Below, piece by piece: positions 32,153 through 40,750 of a stretch of 64,000 nt of DNA. The position numbers were made by a program, and so were the translations under genes. Origin of the DNA: CAUZWH01 sp965247665 (GTDB taxonomy: Bacteria; Pseudomonadota; Alphaproteobacteria; SHVV01); contig CBDFHH010000005.1 in NCBI GenBank assembly GCA_965247665.1, positions 1,364,001-1,428,000 on the forward strand, written 5' to 3'. Each line of letters starts with the position of its first letter. The stretch's first letter is position 1. The notes beneath the pieces are model-generated. The model was not told where the DNA came from, searched no databases, and saw only the letters and a list, made by a program, of their open reading frames with translations.

Positions 32153-33298
32153 ATGGACATCCGATATCAAGCGGGCGCGGTGCGCGACGACCTCACGTCC
32201 TCGCACGCGCGCTATTGGCGCCGACTCGCGCGACCCGGTGCCAACTGGAACGGAGCCGAACGAGTCGCGATCGCCCGCGAATCCAGGCACGCGCGCGGCT
32301 GCGCGTACTGCGGCCGCCTGCGCGATGCGCTCTCTCCCTACACCGTGGACGGCGCGCACGACGTTCATCCCGACAATGCCGACCTGCTGCCCGCGCCCGC
32401 GGTCGATGCCATCCACCGCGTCGTCAACGACGCCAGCCGCCTCACCCGGTCGTATTACGAGCGGACCTTGGCCGACGGACTGACCGACGCTCGCTATGTC
32501 GAGCTGGTCGGCACGGTGGTTTCGGTGCTGAGTATCGACGGTTTTTGCCGCGCGATCGGCATCGCACTCCATCCTCTGCCGGAACCGGAATCCGGTTCCG
32601 CGAGCGGTTATCGTCCGGCGACGGCCGCGCACGACGGCGAGTCCTGGGTGCCGATGGTTCCGTTCGACAACGCCGACACGCCCGAGGCAGACCTGTGGCC
32701 GGCCAACCGAACCGGCAACGTGATCCGCGCGCTTAGCCTGGTTCCGGACGAGGTCAGAACCTTGAACGATCTCGGCGGCGCCCATTACATCGCGCACCGT
32801 CTGGTGCGAGACCCGAGCGCCGGCAAGGGCGGCACGCTGTCTCGCGCCCAAATCGAGCTGGTGGCGGGACGGGTATCGATCCTCAACGACTGCTTCTACT
32901 GAACCAGCGCCCATGCGGCGCTGCTCCGGGCGAGCGGCACGATCGGCGGCGGCGAGGTCAACGTCCGGGCCCTGGCGGATCCAACGATCGACAGCGGGGT
33001 TCCGAACGGGTTCGTGCTGCTCGGGTTCGCGACCGCGGTGGTGGGTCGCGATGAGGCGGAACTCACCCGGGCGCGGGATGCGCTCCGGGCCGAAATGGGC
33101 GACTCCGGCGTCGCGGACGCCGCCGCGGTCGCGTCCAATTTCGAGCGCATGGTCCGCATCGCCGATGCGATCGGCATCGAGCTCGGCGAATGGATGGAAA
33201 CCTTTACCGAAGACGTTCGCACCGACCTCGGGCTTGAGCGACCGCGAAACCGGCTGGAGGAGGCGCCGGGACCGGAGGCGGGAACGGCGATCGAGTGA
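32153..33298 (+). CDS. Putative selenoprotein: AhpD/CMD-domain protein with CxxU redox motif (in-frame TGA recoded)
   Basis: An ATG at 32153 (ribosome site AAGGTAGG) opens a frame that meets TGA at 32900-32902 and continues unbroken in the same frame to TGA at 33296-33298, 381 aa in all. The TGA is codon 250 and falls inside NDCFY-stop-TSAHAALLR. AhpD and carboxymuconolactone-decarboxylase-like proteins have CxxCxxxH there, so the TGA replaces the second Cys: C247-F-Y-U250-T-S-A-H254. Both halves are coding in character (RVSILNDCFY before, GFVLLGFATAVVGRDEAEL after), and a hairpin fitting a bacterial SECIS follows at 32920. An extra CxxC lies at C50-C53. AhpD-like selenoproteins are known, and a CMD-domain selenoprotein family is annotated in databases. 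The likely role is thiol/selenol peroxidase-type redox chemistry. The alternative is a nonsense-mutated gene. Confidence 0.8.
32920..32938 (+). promoter_or_regulatory. Candidate bacterial SECIS hairpin
   Basis: GCTGCTC at 32920-32926 pairs with GAGCGGC at 32932-32938 (seven pairs, one G-U), with apical loop CGGGC. The loop begins 24 bases after the TGA and has G as its second base. This fits the known bacterial SECIS geometry (apical loop about 16-37 bases after UGA, G among its first two bases). A competing hairpin, 32905-32911 with 32917-32923, is nearer to the TGA and cannot form at the same time. Confidence 0.6.
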
Positions 33299-33487
33299 GG
33301 CCCGGGTGAGGTTCGACATCGGACCGGACAGGTCGCCACCCGGCGCGACAGCCATTGTCTCTCCGGCGTCGCCGAGCGGGGAATACTGGACGGCCAGCGG
33401 CGCGATCGGTGTTCGCAGCCGCCCGGGATTATGAGGTCCTGCGGCATGAGCCGGGGTTCCGGAACCATCGGGTCGGAGATGCTTTAG

Positions 33488-34524
33488 TTGCGTTCATGCG
33501 TGGTGGTCGTGCTGGCAGCGGTGTGGTTGGTCGTCTGTTGCGGTTGGCACGCATTCGCGGAACCGGAGTTGCCGCCCCGCTGGCCGAAGTCGGAAACCGT
33601 CCGCGAACTCGAGGGTGATCCGGTCAGGATCCCCGGCAGCACGCTCTTTACCTTGTCCGATGTCGGCGATTCCGAGGAGGCGCCGCCGCGCGGTGCGCCG
33701 GTGACCGTCTTCATGCCGCCGCGTGCGCCGGACGCCCGATGCCGGCGGTCGTCATCCTCCACGGCGCGGCGGGTGTGCTGTCGTCGTGCGGTCCGCTGTA
33801 CGCCCGGCAACTCGCCGGCATGGGCGTCGCCGGGGTCGTGGTCGAAATGTTCGGCGCGCCCGAGACCTCGGCACCGGTTTCGTCGAGCGGTTGTTGAACA
33901 TCACCGAGGCCGCGTTTCTGGCCGATGCGGTCGCGACGCTGGCTTGGCTCGACGCGCGGCCCGAATTCGAGGGCAAGCGCATCATCCCGATGGGGTCTTC
34001 GTATGGCGGCATGGCGGCGGTCTACGCCGCCCAGGAGCAGATCGCCCGCGCCTATCTATCCGGTGGCCCGTGCTTTGCGGCCCACATCGCTTTCTATGCG
34101 CCGTGCATCGCCCGATTCGAGGACAACACCGCCACGGACGCACCGATTCTGGCGCTGGCCGGCGATGCGGATGCGATCATCGACGGCCGCACGCTGTGCG
34201 AAGGCGGATGCGACGCTGAAGGTGGGCGGCGCGCCGGTGACGCGCATCGTCTACCGGAACGCCTGTCATCAATGGGACGGATGGTTTGCCGGGCCGCGCG
34301 CCATCGGTCGCAATCTCGCGTCCTGCGAGTTCGTCGTCGACACCGACGGTGACGTGCACGATGCGACGACCGGCCTTCCCATGATCAATCCGCTGTTGCG
34401 CAAGCTGGTCCTGGGTTGGCGCCCCGACAGCGACGGCTATTTGATCGGGCGCGACGACGAGGTCCGCAGCCAAGCGCTGGGCGAAGTCACGCGGTTTCTC
34501 AACCGGGTGTTCGACGGCGGATAG
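33488..34524 (+). pseudogene. Decayed dienelactone hydrolase-family protein
   Basis: The coding signal changes frame at least three times. First comes a signal peptide and N-terminus (CVVVVLAAVWLVVCCGWHAFA, ending near 33735). From 33739 another frame gives MPAVVILHGAAGVLSSCGP and VVVEMFGAPETS. From about 33870 a third frame gives LADAVATLAWLDARPEFEG and the nucleophile motif MGSSYGGMAAVYAAQ. From about 34200 the frame returns to give RIVYRNACHQWDGW and a C-terminus ending FLNRVFDGG. The order matches one exported alpha/beta hydrolase of the dienelactone hydrolase family. Several indels make it a pseudogene, unless the assembly is faulty here. Confidence 0.7.
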
Positions 34525-34574
34525 CGATTGCGTCCGCCCAAGGGGACAGCGATCTCGAAGGGGCTCGGCCGGTT

Positions 34575-35168
34575 TCAGTCCCCGGTTTCGCGGTAGCGAC
34601 CCAACGAGTCGTCATTCCAGCGCTTGAACAGGTCGGTCTCGATCTCGAATTGATCCAGAATCCGCGCCGCCGTCTGATTGATCACGTCGTCGAGGGTCTC
34701 GGGGCGGTGGTAGAAAGCGGGCACCGGCGGGAAGATCACGGCGCCCATTCGGGTCAGCAAGACCATGTTCTCAAGATGCCCGAGGTGCAGCGGTGTCTCT
34801 CGCACGACCAGAACCAACCGCTTCCTCTCCTTGAGGACGACGTCCGCGGCCCGCACTAGAAGATCGCCTCCCACCGAATGGGCGATCCCGCCCAGAGACT
34901 TCATTGAACACGGAACGACGACCATGCCTGCGGTGCGAAACGACCCGCTTGCCACGCTCGCTCCGACGTTGTTGATGTCGTGGACGACGTCCGCCATCGC
35001 TTCCACATCCTTGACCGAATGGATGGTTTCCACCTGGAGAGTCATCCTGGCGGCCTTGCTCATGATCAGATGAGTCTCGATGTCTCGGATCGACTCCAGG
35101 ATTTCGAGGATTCGGATCCCGAGTATCGAGCCTGAGGCACCCGTGAGACTTACGATTAGACGGCGCAT
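34575..35168 (-). CDS. ubiX: UbiX/Pad1-type flavin prenyltransferase
   Basis: A 197-aa flavin prenyltransferase, which adds a dimethylallyl unit to FMN to give prenylated FMN, the cofactor of UbiD decarboxylases. Motifs: LIVSLTGASGSILGIRILE (flavin phosphate loop), VPCSMKSLGGIAHSVG, and RLVLVVRETPLHLGHLENM. ATG at 35168 has a GGGGAGG site; the longer upstream frame is not conserved. It is divergent from a UbiD-family gene 353 bases away, so the pair probably serves a dedicated decarboxylation and not ubiquinone synthesis. Confidence 0.93.
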   Translation of the reverse strand: MRRLIVSLTGASGSILGIRILEILESIRDIETHLIMSKAARMTLQVETIHSVKDVEAMADVVHDINNVGASVASGSFRTAGMVVVPCSMKSLGGIAHSVGGDLLVRAADVVLKERKRLVLVVRETPLHLGHLENMVLLTRMGAVIFPPVPAFYHRPETLDDVINQTAARILDQFEIETDLFKRWNDDSLGRYRETGD

Positions 35169-35521
35169 GACGCGGTACCTCCCCTGCCTCTGAGGTGCGG
35201 GATTGCTTGCGCAGTTGGCGAGACGTTTGTGGGACCCAAACCCGATCCGCCCGTCGACGGGATGGCCCAAGTCGGACCGGGGCCGCCTCGACGCCAACGG
35301 ATCCTCTTTCGCCAGGCCGTCCCCGACCTCGACCACAGAATTGCAACAATTCCGCATCCTGGCAATGAACCCGTGAACGGCAGCCCACGCCATGCAGCCC
35401 GATCAGGGACAGATCGGTGATATCATGGCCGATAGGAACCTCCACAGTTACCGCTCCGGGACGTGATCGAGGCCGACGTTGAGAATCGGCACGCTCGAGC
35501 CCGGGGAGAAAGGCTCGGACC
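35169..35521. other. Divergent control region between ubiX and ubiD-family genes
   Basis: A 353-base non-coding gap between two diverging genes, so it should contain both promoters. I see no clear consensus promoter or strong palindrome. The only evident signals are the GGGGAGG site for ubiX at its left end and GGGGAGAAAGG for the UbiD gene at its right end. Confidence 0.4.
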
Positions 35522-37123
35522 ATGGAATTTCGCGATGCCATCGACTCCTTACGCGAGGCAGGCCAGCTACAAGAGATCGACCGGCCGGTCGACATTCGCT
35601 ACCTCGGCACGCTGGTCGAGGAGACCGACAAAGCCCTGTTGTTCACGAACATCGACGGTTACGACATGCGCTTCATCGCTGGCATCCTGACCAGCCGCGA
35701 GCGGATGGCGATCGCCTACGGCTGCGAATTCGGCGAGATCCAGGCTAAGCTTCGCCACGGCGCGGAGAATCCGATTCCCTACGTGCACGTCAACTCCGGA
35801 CCGGTCCGAGAGGTCCGGTATCAGAGCGACGGCGAGGTGGATCTCTATTCGTTGCCGGTACCGCTCTTCGCCCATCTCGACGGGGGACCGATGATCACGG
35901 CTGGTGTGATCATCGCCCGGGACGGACCGGAAGCGCTGAATTCGGGCGTCTATCGCCTGATGATTCGGGAGCGCGATCTAACCGGCATCGATCTCGTGAC
36001 TCCCAACGATCTGCGTCGCATCGCCGAGGCCAACACGGTCGAGGGCAAACCGACGCCGATATCGATCAGCATCGGCACCAGTCCCGCCGTTACCTTGGCC
36101 ACCAGCTACCGGCCGCCGGCAGGGGTCGATGAGCTCGAGATCGCGGGCGGCATCATGGGGCAGCCGGTCAGGCTCACGCCTTGCGAGACGGTCGACGTCC
36201 CTTGCATCGCCGATGCCGAGATCGTCATGGAGGCGGAGATCCTACCGACGGGTTGGACCCAACCCGAGGGGCGCTTCGGCGAGTTCACCCGGATCATGGG
36301 TGCCGTCCACTGGAATCCGCACGTGCGGATCAAGGCCATCTATACCCGAAAGGACCCGATCTATTGGGGTTTGCACATGCCGTGGGAGGTGATTTGGCTG
36401 TCGGCGGCGATCCAGGAAGCGTCGCTTCGGCGGTCACTGCGGGAGGCCAACATCAATGTCAGCGCAATCAGCATCACGCCGGGCGGATCGTGCTATTTCC
36501 ACGCTGTGATCGCCATCAAGGCCCGCGTCGGCGACGGCAAGACCGCCGCCATGGCCGCGCTCGCGGGCGACGACTTCAAGCACGTGATCGTGGTCGACGA
36601 CGATATCGATGTCTTCAATCTCCTGGAGGTCGAGTGGGCGGTCGCAACGCGGGTGCAGGCGGACAAGGACGTGATCATCGCCTCCGGCATGAGGTGCAAG
36701 CCTCTCGATCCGAGCCTGACCTTGGTCACTGGCCGCATGCCGACAACCGGAAAGATGGGGATCGACGCGACGATCGCGCCTGACCTGCCCCGCGCCCGCT
36801 TCCAGCGCATCACCTACGCCTTCGACGACGAGGTCGACGTCAAGGAATACCTGGGCGATTCCAACGGGTCGGTCGAAGCTCCCGAGAAGATCGATCCCGA
36901 CCAACTCGCGGTCCAGATCTGCGACATGGTCGCCGAGACCCCGACCTATTACTCGGGCATCCTCGAGCACTTCTGGCGCCATGGGTTCCAAACCGTCGCA
37001 CGGGCGCTCGGCAAGCTCCACCAAACCGGCGTGCTGTGGCAGGACGAGGAGGGCCGAGCTTGCCTGAAGGACTCTCCCTTCGCGGCGGCGGCGCCGACTT
37101 CGAAGATCACCAACCGGGGCTGA
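35522..37123 (+). CDS. UbiD family (de)carboxylase
   Basis: A 533-aa member of the UbiD family, prenylated-FMN-dependent enzymes that reversibly decarboxylate aromatic, heteroaromatic and alpha,beta-unsaturated acids. The N-terminal part (EFRDAIDSLREAGQLQEIDR) and the central PVRLTPCETVDVPCIADAEIV and EGRFGEFTRIMG segments are family marks, with ISITPGGSCYFHAVIAIKAR in the cofactor domain. The pairing with ubiX and the neighbouring uptake system and amidase suggest an imported carboxylated, possibly amide-bearing, substrate. It ends 18 bases before the convergent ABC ATPase gene. The exact acid is unknown. Confidence 0.92.
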   Translation: MEFRDAIDSLREAGQLQEIDRPVDIRYLGTLVEETDKALLFTNIDGYDMRFIAGILTSRERMAIAYGCEFGEIQAKLRHGAENPIPYVHVNSGPVREVRYQSDGEVDLYSLPVPLFAHLDGGPMITAGVIIARDGPEALNSGVYRLMIRERDLTGIDLVTPNDLRRIAEANTVEGKPTPISISIGTSPAVTLATSYRPPAGVDELEIAGGIMGQPVRLTPCETVDVPCIADAEIVMEAEILPTGWTQPEGRFGEFTRIMGAVHWNPHVRIKAIYTRKDPIYWGLHMPWEVIWLSAAIQEASLRRSLREANINVSAISITPGGSCYFHAVIAIKARVGDGKTAAMAALAGDDFKHVIVVDDDIDVFNLLEVEWAVATRVQADKDVIIASGMRCKPLDPSLTLVTGRMPTTGKMGIDATIAPDLPRARFQRITYAFDDEVDVKEYLGDSNGSVEAPEKIDPDQLAVQICDMVAETPTYYSGILEHFWRHGFQTVARALGKLHQTGVLWQDEEGRACLKDSPFAAAAPTSKITNRG

Positions 37124-37141
37124 TGTCGGCCTGGCCGGAAC

Positions 37142-37912
37142 TCAGTGAAGCACTTTGCTGAGGAAGCTGCGGGTTCGCTCGTGGCCCGGATTCTGTAAGA
37201 TCTCGGCCGGAACTCCGACCTCGACGATACGACCCTCGTCCATCATGACAATGCGGTCGGCGACCTCGCGCGCGAAACCGATCTCGTGACTGACCACGAC
37301 CATGGTCGTCCCCTCACTCGCCAACTGTTTCATCACGTCAAGCACTTCGCCGACCAACTCCGGGTCGAGCGCCGAGGTCGGTTCGTCGAAGAGCAAGGCC
37401 TTGGGCTCCATCGCCAGCGCCCGAGCGATCGCGGCGCGCTGCATCTGACCTCCCGAGATCTTGCTCGGATACACGTCGGCCTTATCCAACATGCCGACCT
37501 TGCCCAAGAGCTCGACGCCGATCTTGCGTGCCTCCGTGGCGCTCGTCTTCTTGACCACCACCAGACCCTCGATCACGTTCTCGAGCACCGTCTTGTGGGG
37601 CCACAGATGGAAGTGCTGAAAGACCATCCCCATCTGAGCCCTGAGCGCGCTGACGCTCGCCTCGCTGTCCCGCACCCTGTGGCTGGCGTCGTCACGATAG
37701 CCCACCAACTGGCCGTCGAAGAAGATGTCGCCGGCGTCGTACTCCTCGAGGAAATTGAGGCAGCGCAACAGGGTCGTCTTGCCCGATCCGCTGGGGCCGA
37801 TGATGACCATCACCTCTCCGTAGTGAACCTCGAGCGTCACACCGGATAGCACTTCGAGACTGCCGAAGGACTTCCGCAGATCGCGGACCGCGATGATCGG
37901 CGCCGAGGTCAA
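37142..37912 (-). CDS. Polar amino acid-type ABC transporter ATPase (GlnQ-like)
   Basis: A 256-aa ATPase of the polar amino acid uptake family. Walker A is GPSGSGKTT, the signature is ISGGQMQRAAIARAL, Walker B is ALLFDEPTSALDP, and the switch is VVVSHEIGFA. A TTG start at 37912 overlaps the permease stop (TTGA), giving MTSAPIIAVRDLRKSFG; further upstream the frame only shadows the permease. It is the last gene of the minus-strand operon binding protein - amidase - permease - ATPase. A 20-residue insertion (YRDDASHRVRDSEASVSAL) between Walker A and the Q-loop is noteworthy. Confidence 0.9.
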   Translation of the reverse strand: MTSAPIIAVRDLRKSFGSLEVLSGVTLEVHYGEVMVIIGPSGSGKTTLLRCLNFLEEYDAGDIFFDGQLVGYRDDASHRVRDSEASVSALRAQMGMVFQHFHLWPHKTVLENVIEGLVVVKKTSATEARKIGVELLGKVGMLDKADVYPSKISGGQMQRAAIARALAMEPKALLFDEPTSALDPELVGEVLDVMKQLASEGTTMVVVSHEIGFAREVADRIVMMDEGRIVEVGVPAEILQNPGHERTRSFLSKVLH

Positions 37913-38571
37913 GACTTGGCGACCCAGTAGATCTCGAGCCGGCGCGAGAAGTAGATGATGGGATAGATAATCACGGCGAAGGCGACGGCGACCGTCGTGT
38001 AGACCTCGAGCGGCCGATAGGTTGCGGTGATCAGGTTGTTTGAGGCGTGCAGAAGTTCGTACACCGCAAGCACGGAGCCGAGTGTCGTCAACTTCACCAG
38101 GTTCGCGGTCTCGTTCATGAACGGGGGCACCATGCGGCGCACGGCTTGAGGCAGAATAATGCGCCACATCGCCTGGCGGTATCGCATGCCCACCGACTTT
38201 GCGGCGTCCATCTGACCCCGGTCGATCGACAGGATACCGCCGCGAAAGATCTCGCCGAAATAGGCGATGGTGTGAAGCCCAAGGCCGAACGCGACGGATA
38301 CGAAGGCCGAAAGTTGCAACCCAGTCATGATCGGTAGGGCGTAGTAGATCCAGACCAGTTGCACCAGGGCCGGGGTGCTCCGGAATGCCTCGACATAGAA
38401 GGCTGCGGGGGCCTGCAACGCTCGGTACTTCGACAAGCGGGCGAAGGCGATCAGCAGACCGCCGATGATGCCGATCAAGAAAGCGATGACGGTCAGTTCG
38501 GCGGTGATGACCGCACCTCTATAGAAGACGCTCTGGTAATCCCAGACGACTTCAAAATGCCAAATGTACAT
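37909..38571 (-). CDS. Polar amino acid-type ABC transporter permease
   Basis: A 220-aa inner-membrane permease of the HisM/GlnP family with five hydrophobic segments. The EAA-type coupling loop reads GMRYRQAMWRIILPQAVRRM, and VEAFRSTPALVQLVWIYYALP is the family signature (FRGTPxLVQ). ATG at 38571 is supported by GGGAG upstream and by the normal length. Only one permease gene is present, so it probably works as a homodimer. It lies 17 bases after the amidase gene. Confidence 0.9.
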   Translation of the reverse strand: MYIWHFEVVWDYQSVFYRGAVITAELTVIAFLIGIIGGLLIAFARLSKYRALQAPAAFYVEAFRSTPALVQLVWIYYALPIMTGLQLSAFVSVAFGLGLHTIAYFGEIFRGGILSIDRGQMDAAKSVGMRYRQAMWRIILPQAVRRMVPPFMNETANLVKLTTLGSVLAVYELLHASNNLITATYRPLEVYTTVAVAFAVIIYPIIYFSRRLEIYWVAKS

Positions 38572-38588
38572 GAGCGGCTCCCGTGATC

Positions 38589-39341
38589 TCAGTCGCTGCC
38601 GGACGCCGAGGCGATGGCTTGTCCACTGGGTAGCTCGAACAGGCCGAGCGGAAGCCCCTCGATGTATTCGAGCACTTCCTCGCTCGGGCGCACGTCGGCC
38701 GCCTTGGCGTTCATGTCGAAGAGGTTGATGGCATGGGAGATTTCCGAGCGGTCGAAGCAGGCGTCCTCGACCAGGGTGCACTTGATGTTGTGCGAAAACC
38801 CGTCGATCACCGTCGCTCGGACGCAGCCGCTCGTCGTCGTCCCGGTCACGAGCAGGCTGTCGACCTTGAGATCGGTCAGATAGCCGATGAGGGGCGTGCC
38901 GAAGAACGCGCTTGGTTTCTTCTTGATCAGGACGATGTCGGTGGGCTGCGGCGCGATTTCCGGCGAGATCTCGTTGCCCTTGACGAGCAGCCTTTGATCC
39001 TCCATCCCGCGACTGTTCTTCCACGCCCAACCGCCGAAGTCGAAGCCGTCCGGCCGCCAGGCGAAGGTCGAGTAGATCACCGGAATGCCCTTCGACCGTG
39101 CAGCCGCCAGGAGCTCGTTGATCACGGCCATCGCGGCCCACCCCGCCTCACCGCAGGACATGGGCCAGGTCTTGATCGAGTCCAGGATCGGTTCCGGTTT
39201 CTCGCCAACGAAGTTGATGTTGACGTCGACGATAATCAGCGCCGGACGCTCACCGAACCCGATCCGCTGCTCCCAGCCCGAGGCGGAGAAAATCTGCCGG
39301 TCTCGTTCGGTCAGATACTTGTCCCAGATGCGATCGTTCAT
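38589..39341 (-). CDS. Isochorismatase-family cysteine hydrolase (N-carbamoylsarcosine amidase-like)
   Basis: A 250-aa cysteine hydrolase of the isochorismatase superfamily. The catalytic triad is visible as D39 (LIIVDVNINF), a Lys in VLIKKKPSAFFG and C173 in TGTTTSGCVRATVID. The last motif is that of N-carbamoylsarcosine amidase, nicotinamidase and related amidases, which release ammonia or CO2 plus ammonia from amide or carbamoyl groups. A GGGAGG site precedes the ATG. It lies inside a transporter operon, between binding protein and permease genes, which suggests that it acts on the imported compound. Exact substrate unknown. Confidence 0.87.
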   Translation of the reverse strand: MNDRIWDKYLTERDRQIFSASGWEQRIGFGERPALIIVDVNINFVGEKPEPILDSIKTWPMSCGEAGWAAMAVINELLAAARSKGIPVIYSTFAWRPDGFDFGGWAWKNSRGMEDQRLLVKGNEISPEIAPQPTDIVLIKKKPSAFFGTPLIGYLTDLKVDSLLVTGTTTSGCVRATVIDGFSHNIKCTLVEDACFDRSEISHAINLFDMNAKAADVRPSEEVLEYIEGLPLGLFELPSGQAIASASGSD

Positions 39342-39380
39342 GATGATTCCTCCCGATCGGCTGCCCAGGTCGAAAACCGG

Positions 39381-39412
39381 CAGGGGCGATCGCTGTGGCG
39401 CGACCGCCCCTG
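39381..39412 (-). other. Intercistronic stem-loop after the binding-protein gene
   Basis: Arms 39381-39393 and 39400-39412 pair over 13 bases (one G-U) around a six-base loop. On the minus strand the stem is followed by CCGGTTTTCG. It lies between the binding-protein stop and the amidase start. Such hairpins after periplasmic binding-protein genes commonly cut downstream transcription or protect the upstream message, giving more binding protein than transporter. Confidence 0.7.
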
Positions 39413-39437
39413 CTCGTCGCTCGAACTCTGGATGGCG

Positions 39438-40283
39438 CTATAGCGACTTCAGCGGCTCGTATGCACGCTTCGCGAGATAGAGGCCGGTGTCCTTGTACTC
39501 GGCCGCGACCGACTGCCAGACCCCGTTCGTGTCCATATAGTCAAGCATATTGTTGAGGAACGTGAGCAGGCGCGGGTTGCCGGGTCTGATCGCCCAGGAA
39601 ACCGGGAGAACGTTGAACGGATCATCCTTGAACAGATCGACCATCCGATCTGCGTTCATCCTCACGAAGCGGCCGATCGAGAACGCGTTGTCCATGGCGA
39701 TGGTGGCGCGCCCCGAAAGAACCTCCATCCCGCTCGCCGTCAGGTCTCCGGTGTCGAGCGGCTTTATCTTCGCATTCGGCAGATGTTGCTTGGCGAACTG
39801 GTGACCGCTTCCCCCCAGAACGGTCGCGATCGTCACCTCGGGGGAATTGAGATCCGCCAAGGTCTTGTATTTGCCGGCGTTCTTCGTGAGCGTGCTGGCA
39901 CTGTGGCCCAGGAACACGACGGGACGGGTGTATTCCAGTGCGAGCGCGCGTTGCGGCGTCATGAACCCCGAGATGAAGACATCGAACTGATCGGCTTGCA
40001 GTCCGCCGACAAAGGTCGCCCATTTGGTCTCGACGAATTCCGGTTCCAGGTTGAAGGTGTCGAACAAGCGCCGGATTCCATCGATCCACACCCCTGACAG
40101 CTCACCGCTGTTGGGGTCTCGCATGACCATCTGATCGACCAGGATGATGCCGATGCGCATCTTCTTGGACGACATGATCTCGTCCAGCGATCTTGCCTGG
40201 GCGCTCGGCGGTTGGGCGATCGCGACCAAGGCAATCGCAGCCAAAGCGACCAATCCCGACACTTTGCGTAGCATTGAAGTCAT
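39438..40283 (-). CDS. Periplasmic substrate-binding protein, polar amino acid ABC family
   Basis: A 281-aa exported solute-binding protein (SBP family 3). Residues 1-31 form a signal peptide (LVALAAIALVAIAQPPSAQA). The mature part starts SLDEIMSSKKMRIGIIL and keeps the family pattern GVWIDGIRRLFDTFNLEPEF and TRPVVFLGHSASTL. The usual Arg of amino-acid binders is not evident, so the ligand may be an unusual organic acid or amide. ATG at 40283 with CGGGAG upstream. It is the first gene of the transporter operon. Confidence 0.9.
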   Translation of the reverse strand: MTSMLRKVSGLVALAAIALVAIAQPPSAQARSLDEIMSSKKMRIGIILVDQMVMRDPNSGELSGVWIDGIRRLFDTFNLEPEFVETKWATFVGGLQADQFDVFISGFMTPQRALALEYTRPVVFLGHSASTLTKNAGKYKTLADLNSPEVTIATVLGGSGHQFAKQHLPNAKIKPLDTGDLTASGMEVLSGRATIAMDNAFSIGRFVRMNADRMVDLFKDDPFNVLPVSWAIRPGNPRLLTFLNNMLDYMDTNGVWQSVAAEYKDTGLYLAKRAYEPLKSL

Positions 40284-40750
40284 CGTTTGCTCCCGAGAAA
40301 GCGACCGGTTGTCACCGGACGAGTGTTTGAACGCACCATCATGGGACCAAATCGGGCGCACATCTCCCGTGCGGTCCCCGTCATCAAGCGTCGGTTGCCG
40401 TCGAGGCGCTTCACGCTGCTGCGCGGCGTGGCCCTCGTACAGATCGGCACTCGGCGCTGTTGCTATCGAATAACATTGAATTACCGCCCAATGGACCTGT
40501 CAAGCCGCGGGGCTTGGGATCGCTCGCATCGAAACCGTCCGCCGGTGGTCCGCTATTGCCAGGCAGGTTGGCCGGTCGGTTGGCTGGGGTTGAGGCCGGG
40601 ATGCCAGCGTCGGAACGGTGACGGGCGGCCCCCGGTGTTCCCGATCGTTGGTTCGCGCGCAGGTGGAGTCGAGGGACGACGTTCAGGGGGTCCGGGCCGC
40701 CGGCGCTCCTCTGCCTCCGCTTGCAGGGCGGTTGCGCGGGTTGGGAGCGC
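40284..40750. other. Gap upstream of the transporter operon
   Basis: A 467-base gap with no supported gene; it should hold the promoter of the binding-protein operon. The segment around 40460-40495 is locally AT-rich against a GC-rich background and is the most likely promoter zone. I see no strong palindrome. Confidence 0.4.

Noticed and set aside
32905..32923. Hairpin nearer to the in-frame TGA as the SECIS
   Set aside because: Its loop begins only about nine bases after the TGA, too close for the bacterial SECIS model; the 32920-32938 hairpin fits better.
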